A stretch of DNA of 44,550 nt, taken from the NCBI GenBank assembly GCA_018659585.1, contig JABJMC010000033.1:1-44550 (forward strand), given 5' to 3'. Shown here one piece after another: positions 30,584 to 38,940 of the stretch. The DNA comes from Candidatus Peregrinibacteria bacterium. Lineage in GTDB: Bacteria > Patescibacteriota > Gracilibacteria > UBA1369 > UBA12473. Every line of letters starts with the position of its first letter. The stretch's first letter is position 1. Both the position numbers and the translations under genes were made by a program. Below the pieces are notes generated by a model. The model ran no database searches. It was not told where the DNA came from and was given only the letters and a program-made list of their open reading frames with translations.

Positions 30584-32104
30584 ATGCCATCAAAAGTTTA
30601 CTCATGTGCAACGCGAGGAATTGACGCCGATCCGGTGGAAATTGAAGTTGATTTATTAAATGGTTTGCCGCGATTTACAGTAGTGGGATTGCCAGATGCG
30701 GCAGTACAAGAAGCTAAAGAACGGGTGCGTTCAGCGATCGTAAATAGTGGGGGTAAGTTTCCGCAAGTACGAAAAGTGGTTAATTTAGCGCCAGCTGATG
30801 TGCGTAAATGTGGCCCCTCGTTTGATTTGCCAATTGCGGTGGGATTGCTAATGGAATCTGAGCAAATACCAAAAGGAAAAGTGGAAAAGGCTGTGTTTGT
30901 GGGGGAGTTGGCATTGAATGGATCGTTGCGCCCAATTAGCGGCGCTTTGTCTTGTGCGTTGTTAGCGGAACAGAGTGGTTTTGAGGCGATTTTTGTACCC
31001 CAAGAAAATGCTAAAGAGGCGTTGCTTGGGACTTCATTGACTGTTTTTGGAGTGAGGCATTTGGGGGAATTAATTGCTCATTTAAGAGGAGAGGTTTTTA
31101 TTGGGCCGGCGACGCCGGGAATGGCGCTGTTAAACGGATCTTCGTCGGCGCCGGCCCCCTTGTTTCTCCGTGGCCGCCCAGAGGCAATCCGGGCAATGAC
31201 AATTGCGGCTAGCGGCAGCCACCACGCTTTGCTCTCTGGGAGCCCCGGCTGCGGGAAAACTCTAATTGCCAAACAATTACCCAAATTGCTGCCTCCTCTT
31301 TCCAAAAAAGAACAAATTGAATTAACACAGATTTATGGCGCAGCTGGGCTTTTAAAGTCTGAACAACCGCTTGTTACGACTCGTCCTTTTCGCGCTGTAC
31401 ACCACACCGCTTCGGTTACTTCTCTGATTGGTGGTGGGATTCCAGTTCGCCCAGGAGAAATCACTCTGGCGCACCGAGGAGTGTTGTTTTTGGACGAACT
31501 AACAGAGTTTCCACGCTCTGTTTTAGAAAGTCTCCGCCAACCGTTAGAAAGCCGCGCGGTCACAATCTCTCGCTCCCAAGGCAGTTACACCTTCCCCGCG
31601 CGCTTCACACTTATCAGTGCTATGAATCCCTGCCCCTGCGGTTTTTTTCATGACCCTCATAAGAAATGTATCTGCACCTCCCGCGAACGCCTTAAATATC
31701 AAAAGAAATTATCTGGTCCGTTTTTGGATCGGATTGATCTTTTTCTTAATTTAAAACCTCTTTCTTACCAAGAACTCTATGACGATAATTGGATTCCGGT
31801 TGAGCCTTGTTTAGATGTAATTTGTCTAGCCCGAGCAATTCAAGCAAAACGTTATAAATCTTCTGTGCTTTTAAACAGTGACCTTTCGGTACGCAAACTT
31901 TCTAAATACTGCGCTTTAACAAATTCTGCTGAAAAACTGCTTCGAGCCACTATGATTGATTATCATTTATCAGCGCGAGCTTATTCACGCCTTTTAAAGG
32001 TAGCGCGCACTATTGCGGATATGCAAAACAACGATGTTATTCACGAGCATCATTTATTAGAAGCTATTCAACTGCGTCTTACTCCTCTTCCGGCACCACC
32101 GTAA
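30584..32104 (+). CDS. comM: YifB/ComM family Mg-chelatase-like AAA+ ATPase
   Basis: 506 residues from the ATG preceded by AAAGGA (30575-30580), one of the few native genes here with a Shine-Dalgarno site. It has the N-terminal ChlI-like domain (SCATRGIDADPVEIEVDLL), Walker A GSPGCGKT (219-226), FLDELTEFPR as Walker B, and the CPCGFFHDPHKKC zinc-like loop of the family. ComM in naturally competent bacteria is a hexameric helicase that promotes branch migration during transformation; YifB is widespread beyond competent species. Patescibacteria often encode competence genes, but none others are in this window. Confidence 0.93.
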   Translation: MPSKVYSCATRGIDADPVEIEVDLLNGLPRFTVVGLPDAAVQEAKERVRSAIVNSGGKFPQVRKVVNLAPADVRKCGPSFDLPIAVGLLMESEQIPKGKVEKAVFVGELALNGSLRPISGALSCALLAEQSGFEAIFVPQENAKEALLGTSLTVFGVRHLGELIAHLRGEVFIGPATPGMALLNGSSSAPAPLFLRGRPEAIRAMTIAASGSHHALLSGSPGCGKTLIAKQLPKLLPPLSKKEQIELTQIYGAAGLLKSEQPLVTTRPFRAVHHTASVTSLIGGGIPVRPGEITLAHRGVLFLDELTEFPRSVLESLRQPLESRAVTISRSQGSYTFPARFTLISAMNPCPCGFFHDPHKKCICTSRERLKYQKKLSGPFLDRIDLFLNLKPLSYQELYDDNWIPVEPCLDVICLARAIQAKRYKSSVLLNSDLSVRKLSKYCALTNSAEKLLRATMIDYHLSARAYSRLLKVARTIADMQNNDVIHEHHLLEAIQLRLTPLPAPP

Positions 32105-32774
32105 AAGTTTGTCGTCCTAATTCTTCGCCAGCCATGGTAACCACAAAAGTCCATTCGCCAAGTTGGTCTTTTCCCCAAAAACTAGCGCTATCGTGCATGC
32201 GGTAACCCCAACTAGCGTCAGTGTCCCAGCCATGTGGTTTTTTATAATTTCCTTCTTCCTCAAAAACTTGTCCATTATGTTCCCAATGCACTTCGACTCG
32301 TCCGGCTTGTCTTTTGGGAATAGTAATCGCCCAGTAAAGATTGATCTTTTCTTTTAATTTAACAGGTTGACTAGCAAAAATTTGACCGGCTGGCTCTCGA
32401 TCTTCAACCGAATAAGTCCGAATAATCCCGGGAGGAAGTAATTGCGGGCTTTCAATTAAACATTCATCCCAGGGCTGCCTAAGTTCACGATAAGCCTGGC
32501 CTAATTCAGGGACGCTATCCATGGAATTTTCGGGAATTACATCTGCGGCTAGGGGCTTATTTGGAGCTGGGTTTGCTCTTTCGGCATGAAGGTTTCCTGG
32601 AATAGCTAAACTTAAACCTAAGGCTGCACCTAAGACGACATTTTTAGCTAAGCGCCCTAAACTTGGTCGCTCTAACGGTGGTGGGTCCAAGGTGTGAACA
32701 CCAGTAGAAACCATTTGGGGAGTAGAAATGCGTTCAGTGGGAGAAACTATTGGAGTATTCGGTGAGTCTTTCAT
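32079..32774 (-). CDS. DUF2914-like anchored protein
   Basis: 231 residues. A polar N-terminus (about 40 residues) precedes a hydrophobic segment (about 41-64; GRLAKNVVLGAALGLSLAI) ending in HAE, a possible signal peptidase site or an anchor. The C-terminal 90 residues resemble DUF2914: a WAITIPKRQ strand, VEVHWEHNGQVFEEE, then YRMHDSASFWG and GEWTFVVTMAGEELGRQTF. DUF2914 is a small beta domain of unknown function seen in membrane or secreted proteins. The 26-nt overlap with comM is tail to tail. It is probably co-transcribed with the following gene (12 nt). Confidence 0.7.
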   Translation of the reverse strand: MKDSPNTPIVSPTERISTPQMVSTGVHTLDPPPLERPSLGRLAKNVVLGAALGLSLAIPGNLHAERANPAPNKPLAADVIPENSMDSVPELGQAYRELRQPWDECLIESPQLLPPGIIRTYSVEDREPAGQIFASQPVKLKEKINLYWAITIPKRQAGRVEVHWEHNGQVFEEEGNYKKPHGWDTDASWGYRMHDSASFWGKDQLGEWTFVVTMAGEELGRQTFTVVPEEE

Positions 32775-32786
32775 AAAAATTTAATT

Positions 32787-33677
32787 TTAATTTTCTACGT
32801 CACTATTATTTAACATCTCAGCAATAGGAGCAACTACTTCGATACCTTCTGCTTTGTTTGTTATTTGGCAACAACTTGGGAGCAACGCCCTTAGCACATT
32901 AGCAATAACGTGTGGACCAGCGGAACCCTCTTCCCTCTCTGCTGGGATAGTAATTATTATTCTTACTTGTTCAGGATCAAGGTGGCTTTCATCTAAACGA
33001 CTAACTGTATTTGAATTGGCATCCCTTGCTAACTCTTCAACTTTTCTAAATATTAGTCCTTTCCCTAATTCTAAAAGAGCTTCTTCTTCAGCAAGAAGTT
33101 GCTCTCTTCGCGCGGCTCTTTCTAAAATGGCTGCGCCAAGTTCTCGACCTTCAAATTTAGCGGCTCTTTGCTCTAATTTAGTTATAGAAGTTGATGGTCG
33201 GGCCTCTCCAGACAAAGGTAAAAAAGCAGATAAAGGGATTGCAAAACAAGCTTGTCTATTATGTGTTTGGCGTTGCGATATATACTGTAAAGAGGTTGGA
33301 TTAAATTGCTCAGGGTTAATCAAACTACTTTTTTCTGGGTCTATTAACGCTGATACCACGTATGCTCCACGCTGCTCATCCCACCAGCAGCTATGCAACT
33401 CAGAGTCTGAGCCAATTGCTGCTTTGATAACTTCTTTAACATGCCTAAAGGCCCGGTCCTTTAAGACCGGTTCTAATTCTGCTCTTTGGGCAGCGTTTAG
33501 TTGAATCTGTTCTTGCCTGGTGAGCCCAGGTTCTTTTGTTAAGCCAGCTTCAGATAATAGTAATTCTCCGACTATGACAGCCAAAGCACTATTAGGGAGA
33601 GGTTCAAGTGCTTCAGTTATTAACACTTCTGGGCCTTGTGGTCCGGTGGGGGCGGATGTTCCAGAGGAAACATCCAT
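32787..33677 (-). CDS. Hypothetical protein, 296 aa
   Basis: I recognise no family. The protein is soluble, acidic and rich in Glu, Ala and Leu, with long helices (about 165-215) and two beta-rich portions. The first carries HSCWWDEQRGAYVVSALI; the last is VRIIITIPAE. It lacks a signal or membrane segment. It is first of a two-gene operon with the DUF2914-like gene and is divergent from carB, with 125 nt between starts. No Shine-Dalgarno site is present. Confidence 0.65.
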   Translation of the reverse strand: MDVSSGTSAPTGPQGPEVLITEALEPLPNSALAVIVGELLLSEAGLTKEPGLTRQEQIQLNAAQRAELEPVLKDRAFRHVKEVIKAAIGSDSELHSCWWDEQRGAYVVSALIDPEKSSLINPEQFNPTSLQYISQRQTHNRQACFAIPLSAFLPLSGEARPSTSITKLEQRAAKFEGRELGAAILERAARREQLLAEEEALLELGKGLIFRKVEELARDANSNTVSRLDESHLDPEQVRIIITIPAEREEGSAGPHVIANVLRALLPSCCQITNKAEGIEVVAPIAEMLNNSDVEN

Positions 33678-33785
33678 AATTTAATTTTGTTACTTTATTG
33701 GGCATGATCTTATCATTTTGTTTGCTTTTGTCAAGGCGGAAGAAGGATTTTGGGGGTTTTTCTTATGTTTTTAAGCGCAATGCGT

Positions 33786-33791
33786 TATAAT
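33786..33791 (+). promoter_or_regulatory. -10 box of carB, near-leaderless
   Basis: A perfect TATAAT whose end is 11 nt before the carB ATG (33803), so the leader would be about 5 nt. The -35 region (TTATGT at 17 bp) is weak. Confidence 0.5.
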
Positions 33792-33802
33792 CCCTCGCAG
33801 AA

Positions 33803-36800
33803 ATGACTTTACCTACACACCTCAAACCTAGCAAAGTGTTAATCCTCGGTTCAGGAGCACTCAAAATCGGGGAAGCTGGGGAATTTGACTATTCTGGATC
33901 GCAGGCAATCAAGGCCATGCAGGAGGAAAAGGTGAAAACAGTTTTGATAAATCCGAATATTGCGACTAACCAAACTTCGGAAGGTTTGGCTGATAAAATC
34001 TACTTTTTACCAGTTAATCCGGAATTTGTAGAAAAGGTTATTAAAAAAGAGAAGCCAGACGCGCTTTTGCTTTCTTTTGGGGGTCAAACGGCTTTGAACT
34101 GTGGCGTGGAATTAAAAAATAGTGGGGTGTTGAAAAAATACGGAGTCAAAGTTTTGGGGACACCGGTAAAAACAATTGAAAATACCGAAGATCGTGAATT
34201 ATTTAAAAAAGAATTAGTAAAAATTGATGTAAAAAGTCCTTTAAGTTATTCGTGTGTTTCAACAGAAGAGGGGATAAAAGCGGCGAAAAAAATTGGCTAT
34301 CCAGTAATTATGCGGGCCGCCTTTGCCTTAGGGGGGAAAGGTTCTGGAGAGGCGAAAGACGAGAAAAAATTAAAAGAAATGATGAAAACTGCTTTTGCTT
34401 TTAGTCCGCAAATTTTGATTGAAGAAAATTTAAAAGGCTGGAAAGAGGTTGAATATGAGGTGGTGCGTGATGCCTATGATAACTGTATTACGGTTTGTAA
34501 TATGGAGAATATTGATCCCATGGGAGTTCATACCGGGGAAAGTATTGTGGTGGCACCGTCGCAAACTTTGAACAATCACGAATATCATAAATTGCGGGAA
34601 ATTGGGATTAAAACGATTCGACATTTAGGAATTATTGGAGAGTGTAATATTCAGTACGCGCTTGACCCAAAATCTGACGATTATCGAGTAATTGAAGTAA
34701 ATGCGCGATTATCGCGTTCATCGGCGTTGGCGTCTAAAGCGACTGGTTATCCACTGGCGCACGTGGCCGCGAAACTGGCGCTTGGATATTCTTTGCCAGA
34801 ACTTAAAAACTCGGTAACAGGTACAACAACGGCTTGTTTTGAGCCAGCTTTGGATTATTTAGCACTCAAAATTCCGCGTTGGGATTTAGATAAATTTAGA
34901 AAAGTTTCATGGGAAATCACTACGGAGATGAAGTCTGTGGGAGAAATTATGGCACTTGGTCGAAGCTTTGAAGAAGTGATGCAAAAAGGTCTGCGTATGC
35001 TGCAAATTGGGCTGCACGGATTAGTGGCGAATGAGTCTGTAGATTTCCGAGGGAATGGATTAGCAGAGGCGATTTCGGTGCCTACACCGCGTCGGATGTT
35101 GGCAATTGCCGAAGCTTTGCATAAAGGCTGGACTACGGAAAAAATTCATAAATTATCGGGAATTGACTTGTGGTTTTTGGATAAGTTAAAAAATATTGTG
35201 GGTATTTCGGAGGATCTTGAGGCTGCGAAAAAATTAGGGGCTCCATTGATGCGCCGCGCGAAACAAGCCGGCTACTCAGACCACCAAATTGGGGATTTTA
35301 CAGGTAAAAAAGAACTCGAAATTCGCGCGGCGCGTAAACGCTTAGGCATAATCCCAGCGGTTAAACAAATCGACACTCTAGCCGCAGAATGGCCAGCCAC
35401 AACTAACTATCTGTACCTCACATACCACGGCGATCAAGACGATATAACTTTTGGATCCAAACGCAAAAAAGCCATGGTGCTTGGATCTGGAGCGTACTGT
35501 ATTGGCTCATCAGTAGAATTTGACTGGTGCTGCGTAAACGCGATTAAAACTTTTGAGGAAGAGGGATTTGAAACCATTATGCTTAATTACAACCCAGAGA
35601 CTGTTTCCACTGACTATGATATTTGCGATAAATTGTATTTTGATGAGCTTTCGTTAGAACGTGTGCTCGACATTTACGAAAAAGAAAACCCGAATGGCGT
35701 CATGATTTCTATGGGCGGCCAAATTCCAAGTACTTTAGCTATGAAATTGCACAAAAATAAAGTTAAAGTTTTTGGAACTTCGCCGACAGATATTGATCGT
35801 GCGGAAAGCCGTGATAAGTTCTCGGCGTTAATGGATAGCTTGAATATTGACCAACCAAAATGGAAGGAATTTGCTGAAGTTGGTGATGCTTATAAATTCG
35901 CAGACAGGGTCGGATATCCGGTATTAGTGCGTCCGTCGTATGTGCTCTCAGGGGCCGCGATGCGAGTGGCGCCGAACCGGGCGACTTTGGAAAGCTACCT
36001 AGCGAAAGCCGCGAGGATTTCGGTTGAGGCGCCGGTTGTGGTTAGCAAATTTGAAATCGGAGCCAAAGAAATCGAAATTGATGCCGTGGCTCATAAAGGC
36101 GAGCTCGTAATTTATGCAATTGCGGAGCATATTGAAAATGCTGGAGTTCATTCTGGCGACGCTACGATTGTTCTTCCGCCGCAAAAATTATACTTAGAAA
36201 CTATCCGTCGAATCCGCCACATCACCCGTGATGTTGCCAAAGGCTTAAATATAACTGGGCCTTTTAACATCCAATTCTTAGCCAAAAATAACGAGGTAAA
36301 AATCATTGAATGTAATCTACGTTCTAGTCGCAGTTTTCCTTTTTCATCAAAAGTTACCGGTCATAATTTTATTAAAATTGCGACCCTCGCCATGCTTGGG
36401 AAAGTGGAAGATCCCACTGATCGCCGCGAAACTTATCGCACTTTGACCCTAGATCACGTCGGCGTAAAAGCACCGCAGTTTTCGTTTTCCAGGCTTAAGG
36501 GCGCCGACCCAGTTCTCGGAGTAGAAATGGCCTCAACTGGTGAAGTTGCCTGCTTTGGCCACGATTTTCACGAGGCGTTTTTGAAAGCTATGATTTCGGT
36601 TGGCTTCCGACTCCCAAAAAAGAGTGTTTTGGTAAGTATTGGTAGCGTGGGAGACAAAGCGGACATGCTCGACGCAATCCAATGGCTCCATGTAAATGGT
36701 TACGATATTTACGCCACTGGCGGCACCAGCGCTTTTTTGAGCAGTCACGGTGTACGCAACCACTTAGTTCACAAAATCGGCGAACCGGGGGGTAAAACTG

Positions 36801-37021
36801 TTCTCGATATTATTGATGAAGGAAAAGTAGACTTTGTAATCAACATTCCCAAAAACTACAGCCATGAAGAGGAGACTGTCGGCTACCAAATCCGCCGCCG
36901 CACCATCGACCTAAATGTCCCACTAGTCACCAACGTCCAAGTTTCCAAAATGATTGTGGAATGCATGAAAAAAGATACTATTAACAATTTGCGAATCGAA
37001 TCCTGGGATAGTTATTTTTAG
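33803..37021 (+). CDS. carB: Carbamoyl-phosphate synthase large subunit
   Basis: 1072 residues, the normal length. It has two homologous ATP-grasp halves. The first opens with KVLILGSGALKIGEAGEFDY and NPNIATNQTS; the second with GSGAYCIGSSVEFDW and NYNPETVSTDYD. The oligomerisation region lies between them. The C-terminal MGS-like allosteric domain begins near residue 935 (VLVSIGSVGDKADM) and ends RRRTIDLNVPLVTN. It joins ammonia, bicarbonate and ATP to carbamoyl phosphate for pyrimidines and arginine. The wording of the N-terminal motif (GSGALKIGEAGEFDYSGSQA) is closer to eukaryotic CPS than to the E. coli form, to my eye. No carA lies in the window. Confidence 0.95.
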   Translation: MTLPTHLKPSKVLILGSGALKIGEAGEFDYSGSQAIKAMQEEKVKTVLINPNIATNQTSEGLADKIYFLPVNPEFVEKVIKKEKPDALLLSFGGQTALNCGVELKNSGVLKKYGVKVLGTPVKTIENTEDRELFKKELVKIDVKSPLSYSCVSTEEGIKAAKKIGYPVIMRAAFALGGKGSGEAKDEKKLKEMMKTAFAFSPQILIEENLKGWKEVEYEVVRDAYDNCITVCNMENIDPMGVHTGESIVVAPSQTLNNHEYHKLREIGIKTIRHLGIIGECNIQYALDPKSDDYRVIEVNARLSRSSALASKATGYPLAHVAAKLALGYSLPELKNSVTGTTTACFEPALDYLALKIPRWDLDKFRKVSWEITTEMKSVGEIMALGRSFEEVMQKGLRMLQIGLHGLVANESVDFRGNGLAEAISVPTPRRMLAIAEALHKGWTTEKIHKLSGIDLWFLDKLKNIVGISEDLEAAKKLGAPLMRRAKQAGYSDHQIGDFTGKKELEIRAARKRLGIIPAVKQIDTLAAEWPATTNYLYLTYHGDQDDITFGSKRKKAMVLGSGAYCIGSSVEFDWCCVNAIKTFEEEGFETIMLNYNPETVSTDYDICDKLYFDELSLERVLDIYEKENPNGVMISMGGQIPSTLAMKLHKNKVKVFGTSPTDIDRAESRDKFSALMDSLNIDQPKWKEFAEVGDAYKFADRVGYPVLVRPSYVLSGAAMRVAPNRATLESYLAKAARISVEAPVVVSKFEIGAKEIEIDAVAHKGELVIYAIAEHIENAGVHSGDATIVLPPQKLYLETIRRIRHITRDVAKGLNITGPFNIQFLAKNNEVKIIECNLRSSRSFPFSSKVTGHNFIKIATLAMLGKVEDPTDRRETYRTLTLDHVGVKAPQFSFSRLKGADPVLGVEMASTGEVACFGHDFHEAFLKAMISVGFRLPKKSVLVSIGSVGDKADMLDAIQWLHVNGYDIYATGGTSAFLSSHGVRNHLVHKIGEPGGKTVLDIIDEGKVDFVINIPKNYSHEEETVGYQIRRRTIDLNVPLVTNVQVSKMIVECMKKDTINNLRIESWDSYF

Positions 37022-37047
37022 GTACGTATAGCGTTTTGGTTGCGCGC

Positions 37048-37113
37048 GTCAACCCTTGACACGCATGATGTGTTTTTAACGTTTTTGTAGAGAAGAAAGT
37101 GACGCATGCGTCA
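37048..37113. promoter_or_regulatory. Inverted repeats between carB and pdxS
   Basis: GTCAA-CCC-TTGAC (37048-37060), followed within 40 bp by the perfect 14-bp palindrome TGACGCATGCGTCA (37100-37113). TGACACGCATG at 37057 resembles the palindrome half. They lie 130-195 bp before pdxS. Candidate operator, possibly for the nearby TrmB protein, but no link is shown. Confidence 0.4.
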
Positions 37114-37211
37114 AAATCCAACCTGTAAATTAGCCAATAAAATTTAACAACACGATTTACTCGACCAGAAGCCTTGGGCCGGTGTACAATCAACCGCGCA
37201 TCCTTAAGTGA

Positions 37212-37220
37212 TGCTAAAAT
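37212..37220 (+). promoter_or_regulatory. Extended -10 box of pdxS
   Basis: TGCTAAAAT, an extended -10 identical to that of the channel gene on the other strand. The ATG is 22 nt further on. No clear -35 is seen. Confidence 0.5.
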
Positions 37221-37242
37221 TTCTAAATTTAATTTTTAAACC

Positions 37243-38127
37243 ATGACTGCAAAAAAGCAAAACACCCCCAAATTAAAAAAAGGGCTCGCCCAAATGTTAA
37301 AAGGGGGAGTGATTATGGATGTGGTTAACCCAGAGCAAGCATTACTTGCAGAAAAAGCTGGAGCTGTGGCCGTAATGGCTTTAGAACGCGTACCTTCTGA
37401 TATCCGAAAAGATGGTGGAGTGGCTCGCATGTCAGACCCAAAAATGATTAGGGGCATTATGAAAGTTGTTTCTATTCCGGTGATGGCAAAAATTCGAATT
37501 GGTCATTTTGTAGAAGCGCAAGTTTTGGAATCTTTAGGAGTAGATTACATTGATGAAAGCGAAGTTTTGACCCCAGCTGATCCGGATTTACACGTTGATA
37601 AGAGTAATTTTAAAGTGCCGTTCGTGTGCGGCGCCACAAACCTAGGCGAGGCTCTACGCCGAGTTCACGAGGGCGCCGCCATGATTCGTACTAAAGGCGA
37701 AGCTGGTACTGGCAATGTTATTGAAGCGGTTCGTCACTGGCGTGTAATTGATGATGGTATTAAGGCTCTTGCCAAAATGAATGAAGCTCAACTTAAAAAA
37801 GCTGCTAAAGAAATGCGCGTTCCCCTTGAGTTGGTTAAACAAATTGGGAAAGCTGGTCGTTTGCCAGTTGTTAATTTTGCGGCTGGTGGCTTAGCTACCC
37901 CCGCTGACGCCGCTCTTATGATGCAACTTGGTTGTGATGGTGTTTTTGTGGGATCTGGAATTTTTAAATCCAGTGATCCAGCCAAGCGAGCTCGAGCTAT
38001 AGTTGAAGCTACTCTTCATTACGATGACCCAGCCGTAATTGCTAAAGTGTCAGAAAATCTTGGCGACGCAATGGATAGTTTAGAAATTTCTGAACTTGAT
38101 GTTAAATATGCGGACAGAGGATGGTAG
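37243..38127 (+). CDS. pdxS: Pyridoxal 5'-phosphate synthase, PdxS subunit
   Basis: 294 residues of the PdxS/SNZ barrel. It has [28 protein letters not shown] with the Schiff-base lysine (Lys83), [10 protein letters not shown] with the second lysine (Lys151), and the C-terminal [15 protein letters not shown] phosphate-binding region. With PdxT it makes pyridoxal phosphate from ribose 5-phosphate, glyceraldehyde 3-phosphate and glutamine-derived ammonia. It is followed after 30 nt by a TrmB-type regulator. Its partner pdxT is about 4 kb away rather than adjacent. Confidence 0.97.
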   Translation: MTAKKQNTPKLKKGLAQMLKGGVIMDVVNPEQALLAEKAGAVAVMALERVPSDIRKDGGVARMSDPKMIRGIMKVVSIPVMAKIRIGHFVEAQVLESLGVDYIDESEVLTPADPDLHVDKSNFKVPFVCGATNLGEALRRVHEGAAMIRTKGEAGTGNVIEAVRHWRVIDDGIKALAKMNEAQLKKAAKEMRVPLELVKQIGKAGRLPVVNFAAGGLATPADAALMMQLGCDGVFVGSGIFKSSDPAKRARAIVEATLHYDDPAVIAKVSENLGDAMDSLEISELDVKYADRGW

Positions 38128-38157
38128 AATAGAGCTAATTTAAAAAAGCTTTACCTT

Positions 38158-38940
38158 ATGGGAAAAATTGGCGACTTCTTAAAAGATCTTAATCTTTCTC
38201 CGAAAGAGGCCTCTGTTTACTTGGCTCTTCTTGAATTAGGCCCACAGCCGGCAAGCATTGTTGCCAAGAAAGTTAATTTACCACGTTCAACTACGGCTTT
38301 TCACTTGGAAGCATTAGCTCAAAAAGGCTTTTCTGATAAAATTTTGAAGGGTAAATCTAATATTTTTTCACCGATTCAACCAACTGAAATTAGAGAGCTT
38401 TTAGAGCGACGCAAAGCAGGCTTAAATCACCGTATTCAGGAATTAAATGACCTTCTTCCCGAGTTTCAAAACATTGTTAGTCAGTTTTTGCCGCAATCCA
38501 AAATTTCCTATTTTGAAGGCATAGATGGCCTCTGTAAAATGGTTCATTTAGTGCTTAAGCATGATGTGCCGATTTATTTTATTTCTTCGCATAGTTTTCA
38601 CCCCGAAATTAATAATTACATTCGCAATGTTTATGTCCCACGACGAAAAAAAATGAAATCAAAATGCCAAATGATTGTTACTAAGTCTGATACTGCTAAA
38701 GACTATTTAGAAGATGCGGGGGATCTTTATGATTGGATTGGCTATGTGGAAAAGAAAGATGAATATGAAATGGAAGCAACAATTGTAATCTACGAAAACA
38801 AAGTACAATTTATGTACTGCAAAGGTGAAAATCCACTTGGAATCTTGATAGAAAACTCTTATTTTGCCAAAACAATGTTGGCTATTTTTATGATGCTCAA
38901 GAATACGGAGAAGATTCGGGAGGTTCCTCTAAATCCCTAA
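38158..38940 (+). CDS. TrmB family transcriptional regulator
   Basis: 260 residues. An N-terminal winged helix (LNLSPKEASVYLALLELGPQ ... PRSTTAFHLEALAQKGF, about 10-60) is followed by a dimerisation helix (about 75-115) and a TrmB-type C-terminal effector domain. This family regulates sugar and other metabolism, and is more frequent in archaea than bacteria. Adjacency to pdxS makes a link with B6 conceivable, but nothing proves it. A TAGAAT box overlaps the pdxS stop, giving its own promoter. It overlaps the convergent large gene by 44 nt. Confidence 0.88.
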   Translation: MGKIGDFLKDLNLSPKEASVYLALLELGPQPASIVAKKVNLPRSTTAFHLEALAQKGFSDKILKGKSNIFSPIQPTEIRELLERRKAGLNHRIQELNDLLPEFQNIVSQFLPQSKISYFEGIDGLCKMVHLVLKHDVPIYFISSHSFHPEINNYIRNVYVPRRKKMKSKCQMIVTKSDTAKDYLEDAGDLYDWIGYVEKKDEYEMEATIVIYENKVQFMYCKGENPLGILIENSYFAKTMLAIFMMLKNTEKIREVPLNP

